Source: Lumbricus rubellus | Taxonomy: Eukaryota > Annelida > Clitellata > Crassiclitellata > Lumbricidae | Reading direction: 5' to 3' | Assembly: GCA_945859605.1 (NCBI GenBank) | Contig: OX243822.1 | Span: forward strand, 14,694,219-14,758,218 | Length of the DNA: 64,000 bases | Shown here: positions 10,396-21,249 of the stretch, piece after piece | Layout of the letters: each line of letters begins with the position of its first letter | Numbering within the stretch: the first letter of the stretch is position 1 | Notes under the pieces: model-generated | Seen by the model: only the letters and a program-made list of their open reading frames with translations | Database searches by the model: none | What the model was told of the DNA's origin: nothing | Program-made: the position numbers and the translations under genes

Positions 10396-13300
10396 GTCTC
10401 TCTTTCTACGACTGTGTGTGCGCGCGTGTGTGTGGGATTATGTGTAGCCCATCGCCATATGGGTGTTGAATGTTGGTGTATATTAGTGCACAAGCGCAAC
10501 TCATCGAGTTTCTTGGACTCGTGTGTCTATAAATGAGGGAAGAAACTACGTCAATTGTAATAGATATATACACGTAAACTTGTTTGGAAAGGATGGAGAG
10601 CATCTGGTGGAAAGCGAGCTGCAGCAGCCTAACACATACACACACACGCCCACACACACGCCCACACACATGCTCACAGACCCACACGCACAGACCAACA
10701 CATACACACATGCACACGCACGCACACACACGTGTACACACACAAACATACACATACACAAATACACACATACAACACCCCTCCCGCCCCCTCCCCCCCA
10801 TGGTTGCACACAACCGCACACACACACGCTCACATTGTGTCTGTCAAGAGCTCATCCTATACTCGTTCCCACGACATATTTCCATCGGAGAACGTTGCAT
10901 CAATGTAGCCTATTTATAAACTCCGTTTCGTCTGCTGTTATAATTTAATATATGAGGTCAATCACAAGGAATCTTCTTCCTCGTTCTTCGAAGAGCGGCA
11001 GATGCGTTGCCTAGCGACCAAAGAAACCCTACGCAACCATTGGGGTGGGGTGGGGGTTATTCCGTGTTCAAACCCCTAAGTGAATAATTTTAGAAGAAGT
11101 TTTTAAAAATCATTCCGATAAATTCTGTGTATTTTTCGGCCGTTTTTACCGGAACCACTTCCAGGTTGACCCCTCAAACATTCCTGGATGGGTTACTATA
11201 CCCTACTCATACGTACCATTCCACGTGCAGGCCTACTCCAACTCCAGACGTGCAGTTCAGCAACGGGTACCTTCTCCTACGCCGGCTCAGTCTCTTTTAG
11301 CGTGCGCATATACTGCATAGCTGAGCGATGTTTCAGCCAGCCAATCTCCTATACTCATGCACCGAACTCGGCTTGTATAGCATTGCAAGCAGCTCAGGAA
11401 ATTCTGCTGCATGTGCTGATAGGCCTACATCATCTGTTTCCCTTCTGTTGAAAAGTAATCTGTTTTGCCTTGGTGTATATATATGTCTGTCTTTCCGTCT
11501 CTTCCTATAAATTATACCAGTGGAGGCGGCACCATGGAGCTATAATTGTGCAATTTCAGCAGGTCGTGTCAGGGTCATGGGAGTTATTTAGCAGGTCGAA
11601 GAAAATATAATTTATGTGACGAAGATATTATGAATTCCAAAGAATTTTTGGCAGGTCATAACTCATAAGGAAGGCAGGCCAAGAGCAAAATTATAGGCAA
11701 GTGAAATGACATGCCGCGGAGTTATTCAGCAGGTCACAGAAAGTAGGCTACTCCAATTCTCTAGCTCTATCCGATCCTACCCAATCATTCCTTCTATTTC
11801 ATTTTACCCATGTTTTTCTGCTCCTCTACAAATGGTCCGCCCGTAACATCTTGGGTTCTTATTTTCCCGCCCATCAGCCTGATCACTATATCCATTCGTA
11901 AACGTCATCTTACTCCTAGCGGCCTTAGCCTTATCTATCGACATCGTCCAATCCAAATACCACCAATGACCTTCCGAAGTTGCCTCTATACACATAGGCG
12001 CCGAGTTGAGCCGAAGAGTGGGGGTGCCCAAAAGAATGTGAAAATACGCGCGCGTGAGCGCGCGAAAAATTTTTTTGACCCTTTTTTTAATAGGAGACTT
12101 ATTGAATAACCACTGTTCACATAGGCGGAGACTTGGTCCTGGTTTTAAGGGACGAACTCACGGCCAAAGGATGATCGCCGAGAAGCACAGTGCCGAGCAG
12201 GGAAGGGATTTGGGAACGGGATGTGCTCCTCCCCATTTTCGATTTTTTTTATTGTCACACTGCGATGGTAGAACCTTATGCTATCATTTTGACGTCATGA
12301 CATCCTTGTCAAAATTTCCTGTTATCTCATTGCATAAAGACATGATTTAAAACTTCAATAAAATAATGCTCTTCCCAACTTAAATTTTTTTGATCATTCT
12401 TTGTGTTTGATGTAGCCTATTTCTCTTGGAATCCACACAGAAGAAAAGCACAATCTTCGTTTTCATGGGCGTCTTGGAGCACTCTCCCTCAATTATAGGT
12501 CAACATACTCAAATTTTGCACAAGAAATCAGACAATTAGCCACTGTTTAGTGAGCCAATATTAACACTGTGGAATAGTTTTTCAAATAGTATTTCAAGTA
12601 GCTTTTAAAGACAAAACAATATCCCGCTTTTATGATGCTGGGAGGTGACTCTCGAGCACTGAAGAACACTATTGAGCATGTATACATTGTATACAATATA
12701 GGCCTAAAGAAACAATGTCATTCAAATCGTCGCCTTCGTCCGTAATAAAAAAACGATGGAAGCGTATCGAATATTAACAGGATATCGGGGTTTCCTCGCA
12801 TTAGCTCATCGGCTTGGGACCAATGGAGTTCAGACTACCAGATGGGATAAAACTGAAGAAATTGTAAGGTAAACTAACTGAGATTTTAAAAAGTATACTA
12901 AAGATGGAATGATATTTTTATAGATAAGCAATCCCAACAGAGAAAAATATCTTAAAAGCACATCTTGCCGGCTGATTTCAGGTGGTGCCCATGCATGGGA
13001 GGGCCTCGCATGGCCAATTTCTGGTGGTGCTGAGCACTCACGGGCCTCGCAGAGTCGGCGCCCATGTCTATACACATCTAGCCTCTAGACAGCTTGGAAG
13101 CCAATGTGTGCAGCATTGCACAAGTAATCCTTTGCATGCATTGCTGTACAGTACTTCATACTTGGGCGGATAAGTGCACTGTGCAATGTGTGCAGCTCTG
13201 ACTACGACAGTTTCCTGTCCATATTCTTACACGAGAGGGAACTGAAAGAGACAGAGGGACAGAGGGACAGAGGGACAGAGACAGAGACAGAGAGAGACAG

Positions 13301-14634
13301 GGAGAGAGACAGAGACAGAGTGCAGATAGACTAGCACACAAACAGGTAGACAGAGACGGATAAAGACAGAAACATACAGCAAGATACAGCAAGATACAGC
13401 GAGAGAGAGAGACAGAGAGACAGAGACAGAGAGACAGAGACAGAGAGACAGAGACAGAGAGACAGAGAGAGGGACGGATAGACAGACGGACAAAGAGACA
13501 GACAGACTAGAGAGAGACAGAGGTCTAAGCTAGACTTATTTCTTTCAAACACGATGATAAGCTGTGAAGTTGCCGTGTTGGCCAGTGGATGTGGATGTGG
13601 GTATAACCGGTGGGTTATCTGAATCGTAAATAGTCGGAACGACTGGCAATACAAATCTTGCCACGTGTCGGATTGTAGACAAGCAGGACAGAAAAAACAG
13701 TTCTCAATGCTACAAACACAGAGGGAACAGGAGACAGTCTAGCCATATACAATTATACATAGTCAGCCACTAGTCTGTCAGCCAATCAACAGTCGATATT
13801 TTTTATTGAGCAATCGGTCACTAGGCCAGTCAGTCAGTCAGTCAGCCAGTCAGTCAGTCAGTCAGTCAGTCAGCCAGCCAGTCAGTCAGTCAGTCAGTCA
13901 TACTGACAGTCAGTCAATCAGTAAATCATTCAGTCAGTCAGCAAGCCAACCAGCCAGCCATGATCCAGCCATCCAGTCGGTCAGCAAGTCAGTCAACCTG
14001 CCATGCAGCCATTGAGTCATTAAGTGAGCAAATAAAGTAAGTCAGTAAGTAGGTAAGTATATAAACTATATATGTATGTAAGAATGTAGTCACACAAGCA
14101 AGCAAGCAAGTAGGCCTATAGTTAAGCAAGTAGCCAGGCATGTTAGCGAGTAAACGAGCAATAGATGAAGAAAGTCAGTCAATTTGTATAATAATTATTA
14201 TTATAATTATAGCCAGTGGGATCCCATTCAACGGTACAGCTGCAATCACACGCATACAAAATCACACGTTTAATCAATTAATCTCATCGTGTGTAGGCCT
14301 ATCGCATAGCGTGTGATTTTGTGGAGAGAAAGAAAATTGATTTGATTTGAACTATTTTGAGCATCAAAAACTGGTATAGCGCAGCTACAGAAATCTCCGT
14401 CCGATACCATAGATGTATATGTCTGCTGCTGCTGCTGCTGCTGCTGCATAGATGATTGCGCTATCAAAGGCCTTCTCTGCCTCTGCAACCAGCCATCACC
14501 ATCAGCAGCAGCAGCAGCAGCAGCAGCAACATCCGAGGTACGGTGAGCAACGGTAGGCTATTCCCGGGAGACATTCCTTTCTAAATTAGGCCCAGACACA
14601 GATTTAAGCACAACGCACGCCCACACAACACAAT

Positions 14635-14711
<77 letters not shown>

Positions 14712-17490
14712 TAGGCTACACTCGCACACGCACACACAAACGAATACAAATACAAGAGTGGGAATTGTCAAGAGGTTGGGAAATTTCAACCCGTGCGCCT
14801 AATTTTTCTTTGGACCCTGCAGTGAAGTCTACTTTGCACACCCCAAATCCACATGGGTCAAGGTTTGAGTCTGACTCCCAGTTATTTTCTACAATTTTTA
14901 CACTCATGCATACATGCATACACCCACATACACAAGTACGTGCGCACACACACGCACATAGTCACACCTATACATACACATGCACACAGCTAACAATATA
15001 ATACAATACACACGCGCGCACCCCCCTCCAAACACACACACACCATGGTTCAATCCCGATAAGTTTCCTGCATATTTCCCGCCCTATGGAATTGACTTCC
15101 ACCATCAGTTCGCTCTGTCATCCTCTCTGGTAGACAGTGGTACTTTTTCCTCGTCTTTCTCTACTCTCAAAGTTCGAAGCCTGCGGTTTTCCCCGGGGGT
15201 TGCACGCATCGGAGCGCTTCTGAAAGGCTCTAGTTACGAGAAGAGCTTTTATAAATGGTCAGACACGATACAATTAATTATACACGCACAATCGCACACC
15301 CACACAAACCCACATGGCTATACATTGTCTTGCCAATATTGAGCGATACGATGAGTGCATCTAAACAAATATACAAGGGTCATTTAAATACACATTTTAC
15401 AGACAAACATGTAGGCCTACAGTTGTACACGAAGGCATGTGTGTGTGCACGTTTGTGTGTGTGCGTGTACACGTGGTATTGTGATCGATGGTCTATATTC
15501 CGTACACAAGCTGACTTTGTGATCCAAATCATCCAACGACTGTGGGTCCGAACCCTACCAGTAAGCTGAGCTCCGTATAGAGCAGCCTATAGCAGGGTGA
15601 GAATTGCCGGAGGAGGTGGGGGTCAACCCCAGTCTTTCTTAGAGCCCACAGTAAAGTTTGTTTTTCACACCTCGATTCCAAGTAGATCATTGTCCAGCCC
15701 AGTTATTTTTCCACAATTCTCACACTGGCCTATTATGGTAGCCTAGCTAACTCCTTAAATCGAATAGGCTACAATCCTCCTCGTTGCTTGCGCTCATCGG
15801 GTTCAAGCCTTTCATTTTAGCTTAACCCCGATGCAAAACAGCTTTGGCCTCTGCACCCAGAGAATGGAATCGACTTCCGCTTTCTCTTCGTAGCTCGAAT
15901 TCACTTCCTTCCTTCCTTTCTTTCTTTCTTTCTTCCTTCCTTCCTTCCTTCCTTCCTTCCTTCCTTCCTTCCTTCCTTCCTTCCTTCCTTCCTTCCTTCC
16001 TTCCTTTCTTCCTTCCTTCCTTCCTTCCTTCCTTCCTTCCTTCCTTCCTTCCTTCCTTCCTTCCTTCCTTCCTTCCTTCAAAAGCGGCTCAAAACTCGCT
16101 ATATTTTCTCCTTGACTTTCAACCATGCACAATTTCACGTGGATCTCTAGCTGCATCTTCCTCTGGCGGCTGACTATCCGCGTCTCAGATTCACATTTCG
16201 GTGTGACATTGCGCACGTTTCAAATTTAGGCCTATGTAACAAAATAATAAATAAATACACCTACAGCTCTGAAATGCGTAGAATTTTCAAATCTTTTGTG
16301 GCTGCAGTGCTGTGTAAGTAGGATATAGCCTATTGCACTGTAGACATGAAAATGATCGATATTACAGACTGTGCTATGGTTATCCAAAAGATAGCGGTTT
16401 ATCAGAAATGCCTTTCACACGGAAATCAAAACGACGGCCAGCGTTTATTCGCATTCTGCTTTCATTCCAGTACTAGCCACACTATCATATGCGTACGAGG
16501 CGGGGAACCAGAGAGTGCGGCAAATCCCCCCCCCCCCAAATTTCGGCGGGCAATTCTGTTTTTCGGGCAAGCAGACCCGGGAAAAAAGCAAAAACTTCTA
16601 AAATAGTAATTTTCACGAGATTTCAACCCGATGACCAAAAAAGGTCGTCAACTGTTTTTCTCAGGGGAAAAAATAGTAGGCCTATTTCCCACCACGAGAT
16701 TTATTTTTCGGGAAGAAGTAAAATCTTTGCGCCCCCCCCCCCCCACCCCACCCCACTGCTGAAATCTCCCGTACACCTATGCACACTATGCACAATCGCG
16801 CAAAACGCTAAAGAACTTCCTACAATGAAGTCAAAGTCGTAAAGAACGCGTATAAGTTAGCCTATAGGCCTATAGTTATACAGTAACTTATACTTACTCG
16901 CCAGGCAGCGGAGTCGAAAGCGGGACTCAAACGGTCGGCGTTATTGACGTAGGTCTGCATTCGAACACGAGACCGCAAGACGCAAGACGAATGCGGGCGA
17001 ATAGCTGCTACACGCACGCGAGTGCAGGAGAAGAGCTCGCCAGAACACTGCTGCTATAGTCCACCAACGCCGCCGCAAGCCACCCTGAGGATACGCGAGA
17101 CTGCGAACGAGCTCGCCCACAGAATCTCCTCAGCCGAGCAACTGCCAACTCACTCCGGCACGCAGCGTTCAGCGTTCCTTCCACGCGGGCGTCTAAAAGT
17201 CAAGACGAAAAAACCACCGTCCCAGAATACCTTCTGCTTCTTCTGCTTCTTCTCCTCGTTCTCCTTCCGGCCAGAATTTTTTCCCGCTGAGAACAAACAA
17301 ACAAACCAGACGCCACAGAAATCGCGAAAAGCTGTAGAATCTGAGAACGAAATTTGAGCGCCGTTAAGAAAGATAATCTCTACAGGGCCAGGAGAGAAAG
17401 TGAGAAACGAATGATGTTGGAGTAGTCAGACCTCTCGCTCTCGCAATCTATCGTCTGACAGAGCTCTGCTGAAACCAGTAACTGTTCATT
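8749..17490 (-). CDS. TRIM-type RING/B-box protein, two-exon gene model
   Basis: The product is probably an E3 ubiquitin ligase. Joining 16960-16898 to 10059-8770 gives 450 residues plus stop. Residues 1-65 are Ser/Pro/Asn-rich. A C3HC4 RING follows (C85, C88, C100, H102, C105, C108, C130, C133), then a B-box 1 with eight Cys/His between 171 and 212, a B-box 2 with Cys/His between 225 and 256, and a helical region to about 420. The conserved-looking VSGEVDFG piece lies near the end. RING and B-boxes place it among TRIM proteins; the B-box 2 and VDFG words resemble TRIM-NHL proteins such as nhl-1, but no NHL repeats are present. The N-terminal exon is inferred from splice signals and phase; the RING exon alone is near certain. 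Confidence 0.8.
8770..10059 (-). CDS. TRIM-like gene, main coding exon
   Basis: This is one open frame from a good acceptor (pyrimidine-rich, CACCAG at 10065-10060) to TAA at 8772-8770. It encodes 429 residues covering RING, both B-boxes and the coiled coil. GC-rich third positions contrast with the AT-rich flanks and produce long shadow frames on the plus strand. If exon 1 is untranslated, an internal ATG at 9927-9925 (MASSSG, just before the RING) would start a 385-residue protein. A consensus donor (GAAAG then GTATGT) follows the stop at 8749/8748. Confidence 0.92.
   Translation of the reverse strand, partial: SANNRSPVSPRPRSNSSSNQLPEPTPHLAPPHHPSSNGPHHNFVMASSSGTKLAQEIHDEFLVCKICLEGYKNPKSLNCLHTFCEECIENHVMSESTYKKYSDYREFTCPLCRKRTQLPVGGVKKLADNFLVSSLSELVGRQRPSKYPFCDICKLLSNKHREAISKCLDCAKLLCSACVQLHRNTKVTSGHSIFDVETEKDIECKEHRDEAVRFYCEPCDTCICVLCTFNEHRDHEITQFSDAVVKYKENIRTLLSECQGKIAKFDSQIECVNGCEDLIRTSEQRIHDTAIEFIQDIRNRERQLIEELHNIYGPECLDYIETKKDLCVQVESLRSTCSLTEVVLGGKDIELLLLKKDVQDKLNALNAIEIRSLPKTMAKVVQYVSGEVDFGILQDPDHPDPPSSQGHNPAGGTQKRRGGQTKEFATQTD
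10080..10330 (+). repeat. (AATC)n and (ATTC)n low-complexity tract
   Basis: AATCAATT, TCAATCAGT, CATTCATTCG and related tetranucleotide words fill this stretch just upstream of the TRIM-like exon acceptor. Confidence 0.8.
10328..10405 (+). repeat. (CTGT)n / (CTCT)n microsatellite
   Basis: Imperfect CTCTGT, ATCTGT and CTGT units. Confidence 0.9.
10635..10838 (+). repeat. (CA)n-rich imperfect microsatellite
   Basis: CACA runs with CCCA, GCA and TACA interruptions, about 200 bases. The long Thr/His frames on plus and Cys/Val frames on minus are artefacts. Confidence 0.92.
11993..13066. mobile_element. hAT-like non-autonomous element, 1.07 kb, copy 1
   Basis: The ends CATAGGCGCCGA and (inverted) CATGGGCGCCGA form 12-bp terminal inverted repeats. 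Perfect 8-bp flanking duplications TCTATACA lie at 11985-11992 and 13067-13074. The body is nearly identical to 17579-18653, differing by a few substitutions and one-base indels. No transposase was found; the 98-codon frame inside is not recognisable. It sits in the inferred intron of the TRIM-like gene. Confidence 0.92.
13234..13530 (+). repeat. (GACAGA)n imperfect microsatellite
   Basis: GACAGA, GAGACAGA and GGACAGA units with interruptions over about 300 bases. Confidence 0.93.
13821..14130 (+). repeat. (CAGT)n, (AGTA)n and (AAGC)n tetranucleotide tract
   Basis: CAGT/CAGC units dominate to about 13990, followed by AAGTAAGT- and AAGCAAGC-type units with interruptions. Confidence 0.9.
14421..14530 (+). 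repeat. (CTG)n facing (CAG)n
   Basis: A CTG run (14421-14448) and a CAG run (about 14500-14528) lie about 50 bases apart in opposite orientation, so a single strand could fold into a hairpin. Confidence 0.9.
14635..14708 (+). repeat. (CA)37 microsatellite
   Basis: Pure CA dinucleotide array of about 74 bases. Confidence 0.98.
14751..14910. repeat. degenerate GTGAGAATTG-family MITE
   Basis: Begins AGTGGGAATTGTC and ends TCTACAATTTTTACACTC, matching the ends and interior (CAGTGAAGTCTAC, CCCAGTTATTTT) of the copy at 15593-15727 at lower similarity. Confidence 0.5.
15593..15727. mobile_element. small hAT-like MITE, GTGAGAATTG family
   Basis: The ends CAGGGTGAGAATTG and, inverted, CAGTGTGAGAATTG form terminal repeats. 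Flanks GCCTATAG and GCCTATTA agree at 6 of 8 positions. Related copies lie at 14751, 21860 and, inverted, about 63648-63795. Confidence 0.7.
15830..16200 (+). repeat. LINE reverse-transcriptase end split by a (TTCC)n array
   Basis: Before the array the plus frame reads REWNRLPLSLRSSNSLPSF, the pattern seen at the C-terminus of CR1/L2-like reverse transcriptases. After the array AAAGCGGCTCAAAACTCGCT resembles the segment following the same point in an intron copy at about 34019. The array interrupts the LPSF/K region. Confidence 0.65.
15903..16079 (+). repeat. (TTCC)n polypyrimidine microsatellite
   Basis: About 177 bases of TTCC with a few TTTC units, all pyrimidine on the plus strand. Confidence 0.97.
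16486..16781. mobile_element. hAT-like MITE, CATAGGCGTACG family, perfect 8-bp duplication
   Basis: The ends CATATGCGTACGAG and (inverted) CATAGGTGTACGGG are diverged inverted repeats. Flanks are CACACTAT at 16478-16485 and 16782-16789, a perfect 8-bp duplication. The interior has C runs and GGGCAAGCAGACCCGGGAAA, shared with the copy at 41254-41495. Confidence 0.9.
16898..16960 (-). CDS. TRIM-like gene, putative first coding exon
   Basis: An ATG at 16960-16958 opens 21 codons (MQTYVNNADRLSPAFDSAAW then R) that run into a consensus donor CGA/GTAAGTA at 16898/16897. The phase is 0, the phase needed by the acceptor at 10059. An in-frame TAG lies upstream with no ATG between. The base at -3 is C, a weak initiation context. 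This is inference: transcript data could instead show that the exon is untranslated. Confidence 0.5.
16961..17490 (-). other. putative 5' untranslated leader of the TRIM-like gene
   Basis: The minus strand is GC- and CpG-rich here compared with its flanks, lies between a TATA box and a consensus donor, and has few ATGs. I infer a first exon starting near 17480-17490; the exact start is not visible. Confidence 0.45.
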
Positions 17491-17513
17491 TCAACAACAA
17501 CAGCTTACTGCCT

Positions 17514-17522
17514 CTATATATA
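17514..17522 (-). promoter_or_regulatory. TATA box candidate for the TRIM-like gene
   Basis: The minus strand reads TATATATAG in a GC-containing context about 30 bases upstream of the inferred transcription start. The nearby hAT-like copy ends about 57 bp further upstream. Confidence 0.45.
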
Positions 17523-17578
17523 CGGGCCTATAAGCAGATGTAGTCCAGTGGAAATGTATGTTGACCTACAGGCCTACG

Positions 17579-18653
17579 CATAGGCGCCGAGTTGAGCCGA
17601 AGAGTGGGGGCGCCCAAAAGAATGTGAAAATACGCGCGCGTGAGCGCGCGAAAAAATTTTTTGACCCTTTTTTTAATAGGAGACTTATTGAATAACCACT
17701 GTTCACATAGGCGGAGACTTGGTCCTGGTTTTAAGGGACGAACTCACGGCCAAAGGATGATCGCCGAGAAGCACAGTGCCGAGCAGGGAAGGGATTTGGG
17801 AACGGGATGTGCTCCTCCCCATTTTCGATTTTTTTTATTGTCACACTGCGATGGTAGAACCTTATGCTATCATTTTGACGTCATGACATCCTTGTCAAAA
17901 TTTCCTGTTATCTCATTGCATAAAGACATGATTTAAAACTTCAATAAAATAATGCTCTTCCCAACTTAAATTTTTTTGATCATTCTTTGTGTTTGATGTA
18001 GCCTATTTCTCTTGGAATCCACACAGAAGAAAAGCACAATCTTCGTTTTCACGGGCGTCTTGGAGCACTCTCCCTCAATTATAGGTCAACATACTCAAAT
18101 TTTGCACAAGAAATCAGACAATTAGCCACTGTTTAGTGAGCCAATATTAACACTGTGGAATAGTTTTTCAAATAGTATTTCAAGTAGCTTTTAAAGACAA
18201 AACAATATCCCGCTTTTATGATGCTGGGAGGTGACTCTCGAGCACTGAAGAACACTATTGAGCATGTATACATTGTATACAATATAGGCCTAAAGAAACA
18301 ATGTCATTCAAATCGTCGCCTTCGTCCGTAATAAAAAAACGATGGAAGCGTATCGAATATTAACAGGATATCGGGGTTTCCTCGCATTAGCTCATCGGCT
18401 TGGGACCAATGGAGTTCAGACTACCAGATGGGATAAAACTGAAGAAATTGTAAGGTAAACTAACTGAGATTTTAAAAAGTATACTAAAGATGGAATGATA
18501 TTTTTATAGATAAGCAATCCCAACAGAGAAAAAATATCTTAAAAGCACATCTTGCCGGCTGATTTCAGGTGGTGCCCATGCATGGGAGGGCCTCGCATGG
18601 CCAATTTCTGGTGGTGCTGAGCACTCACGGGCCTCGCAGAGTCGGCGCCCATG
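17579..18653. mobile_element. hAT-like non-autonomous element, 1.07 kb, copy 2
   Basis: Nearly identical end to end with copy 1, with the same CATAGGCGCCGA / TCGGCGCCCATG termini. The 8-bp flanks here (GGCCTACG and CATGATAC) do not match, so one flank may have been altered or exchanged. It lies immediately upstream of the inferred TRIM-like promoter. Confidence 0.88.
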
Positions 18654-19397
18654 CATGATACGAGCACAGTGGTGTCTGCTGGTAACAGGCATTTTGAGAA
18701 ACTATTTTAAGGGCCGACGATAACTCACAAGACTTAATGAGATGTGGGTTTGGGAAGGGACAATGTATGAGCTAGGCTATAGCTTACGGCTTAGATTCAT
18801 CGAGTCCTGCACGTGCACTGTGCAGCTAGGCTAGCTGTGCTAAAAACGGCTTTACCACTCCCACTCCTTTCTGGTTCGTTCTCTCTTTAACTCCCAATCT
18901 CTTCCTCTTGTATAGGCACAGCGTTGCCACTCTAAAAAATAAAAAATAAAACAAGATGGAGCGTCGAAAAAACCCAAGAAAACCCAAGTTGACCAAACCG
19001 TCCGAAAATGTCGACAATTTTCCGTCCAAAAATTCTTACGACCTTGTTTTGTTCAAATTTCCCACCCCCAATTTTCCAAGATTTTTGGTCGTAAAACCCA
19101 ATAAAAAAACCCAAGTTCGTTCCCCAAAAAACCCATTTCCCAAGTTCGGATCGAGAAACCCAAGATCTTGTGAAAGTACCCAAGGAGTGGCAACGCTGTA
19201 TATAGGCCTACATTATTTCTGAGGTCCTATTTCCCTCTTAAACTGCGCGGAGAAAAAGCAACTGGTGTGGTTGGTGCTCGCGTTTGATGTCGTATTATCG
19301 CTCAGGAATTGGCGCCAAACGGGGGCGACCTCCAGTGACCGTAACGACCGACGATTGAGATTGGGACTCGAAAGCCTCTGTATAGCCTAGCCTATAT
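18654..19397. other. gene-free stretch
   Basis: No exon was recognised. AAACCCAAG words recur around 18968-19165, giving Lys/Pro-rich frames without family resemblance. Confidence 0.4.
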
Positions 19398-19439
19398 ATT
19401 ACTAGCTGGGGTACCCGGCGTTTCCCGGGAAATTTAGGA

Positions 19440-20165
19440 TTCGACCCGCTCCGGCAACAACCCAATCACACCACCCCTCCACCCCACCTCCACCGCAAAC
19501 CTCCACCCCACCCTGTACACCCACCCCTCCATTTGCCACGGCTTCACCCCTCCACCATTCCAAGCCACCTCCACTCCATCCTCACCACACCCCCACCTCC
19601 ACCTCACCTCCATCCCCAAACCCCCACCCCCACCCACCACCCCTTCACCCGCTCCAGCTTCACACATCCACCCTCCACCCCACTTCCACCCCCACCATCA
19701 CCCCACCCCACCTCCACCCCAAAACCTCCACCTCCACCCCCAAACCCCCATCCCGTCTACCCCACCCCGTTCACCCGCCCCATCCCACCCTTCCACCTAC
19801 CACCTCCACCCAACCCCACCCGACCCTCACCCCTACCCTCCACCCCCACCCGAACCCCCAGCTTAAGCCAGCTCCCACTCCACACCCTCCACCAACACAC
19901 CAACCTCCACCCCATCCCCGCCCCCAAAAACCCACAACACTCCGACCTTCAATGGTACGCCATCGGTGAAATTTTGGTTTTCGGGAAAATTTTCCCTCCC
20001 ACCCCACCCCAAACTCACCCACCCGACAACACCCCACCACACTCCGACCTCTCCACCGGTGCGCCACCCGTGAAATTTGGGTTTTCGGGGGAAATTTCCC
20101 ACCCACCCCCCCCCACGACCCCTCCCCACCCCAACCCCACAACACGCCACCACTAACTCCGACCT
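19440..20165 (+). repeat. C-rich (CACCCC-type) low-complexity tract
   Basis: More than 700 bases are dominated by CCACCCC and CACCTCC words. A 207-codon Pro/His/Thr frame runs through it and is an artefact of composition. The minus strand is G-rich. Confidence 0.9.
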
Positions 20166-20499
20166 CCACCGGTAGGCCTACGCGTAAATCTATATAAATA
20201 AAAATCTAACGGCGTTCGCAGCAAATTGAAAATGATAGGATCTGCCAAAGTAACGCACCGATTTCTTTCAAAATCTCACCAAAACGTTCCATTCGAATAC
20301 GCCAGTGTTCTTTGAATGGTTTTTTCCCCAAAAACGCAATCTTTAACAACAATATTTGATAAAATTCGTCCACTATTTGACCCATACGATTTTAAACGTC
20401 GCAGACGAACCATAGAATGAGGTCGAGTGCGTGACGTCATAAGCGACTTGCAAAATAATTTCCCTTCATTCAAAAACCAAAGCGGCCGGCCGCTGTCAG

Positions 20500-20768
20500 G
20501 AAGGGACTGTGTGAGGGAGGAAAAGACCGGAGGGAGCGGCACGAAGAGGGTGGGGAGGGAGCGGAGGGGAGCGATGGACGTGGGAGGGGAGGGGGAGGGG
20601 TAGGGGGTTGGGAGAGGGGTTGGAGAGGGAGCGGAGGGAGGGGAGGGGAGAGGGAGGGGAGAGGGAGGGGAGGAGAGGGGAGGGGCAGGCGAAGGGGGAG
20701 GGTTGGCAGAGGGAAGGGGAGGGGTGGGTGAGGGGGTTGGGGAGGGGGAGGTAGGGAGGGATGGTTGA
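20500..20768 (+). repeat. G-rich (GGGAGGGG-type) tract
   Basis: About 270 bases of GGGAGGGGAG-like words with many runs of three or more G, a composition compatible with G-quadruplex formation on the plus strand. The Pro-rich minus-strand frames are artefacts. Confidence 0.92.
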
Positions 20769-21192
20769 ATGCTCGTTTCAGCCACAGCAACGCGTGGCCG
20801 GGTTCAGCTAGTTGACTATAATTATAGTAAGACTTTACAGCAAAGCGGATTGGATGATCATTTACATCAGCTGCGTTTATATAATGACCATGCAAGCGTT
20901 TAAAAAGGTGTTTAATAAACTTAGGGTTTTCGCCCCCACCGTGGCCCCCATGGTGGGGAGATTCGCCAACAACTCCACTGGGTGGTTCCGATGGCCCTCT
21001 GTCTAGGTGCAAAGTTTGAAATCAATAGCTGCGTTTTATTGAAAAAAATTTGGGGGGTTTCGCCCCCCACCCTGGCCCCCATGGTTATAGAGAATCGCCA
21101 ACCCCTCCACTGGGTGTCCGACGCCGAGACGGAGAGAGTAGTGAAGGTTTGGAGTGAAAAGGTCAAAAACTGTCGAAATGCATTCCGGTCAA

Positions 21193-21208
21193 ACACACAG
21201 ACAGACAC

Positions 21209-21248
<40 letters not shown>
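21193..21248 (+). repeat. (CAGA)n microsatellite
   Basis: CAGACACA then pure CAGA units near the end of the nested repeat. Confidence 0.95.

Positions 21249-21249
<1 letters not shown>

Noticed and set aside
19533..20156. A 207-codon Pro/His/Thr-rich frame
   Set aside because: Produced by a C-rich low-complexity tract; no domain, no exon signals.
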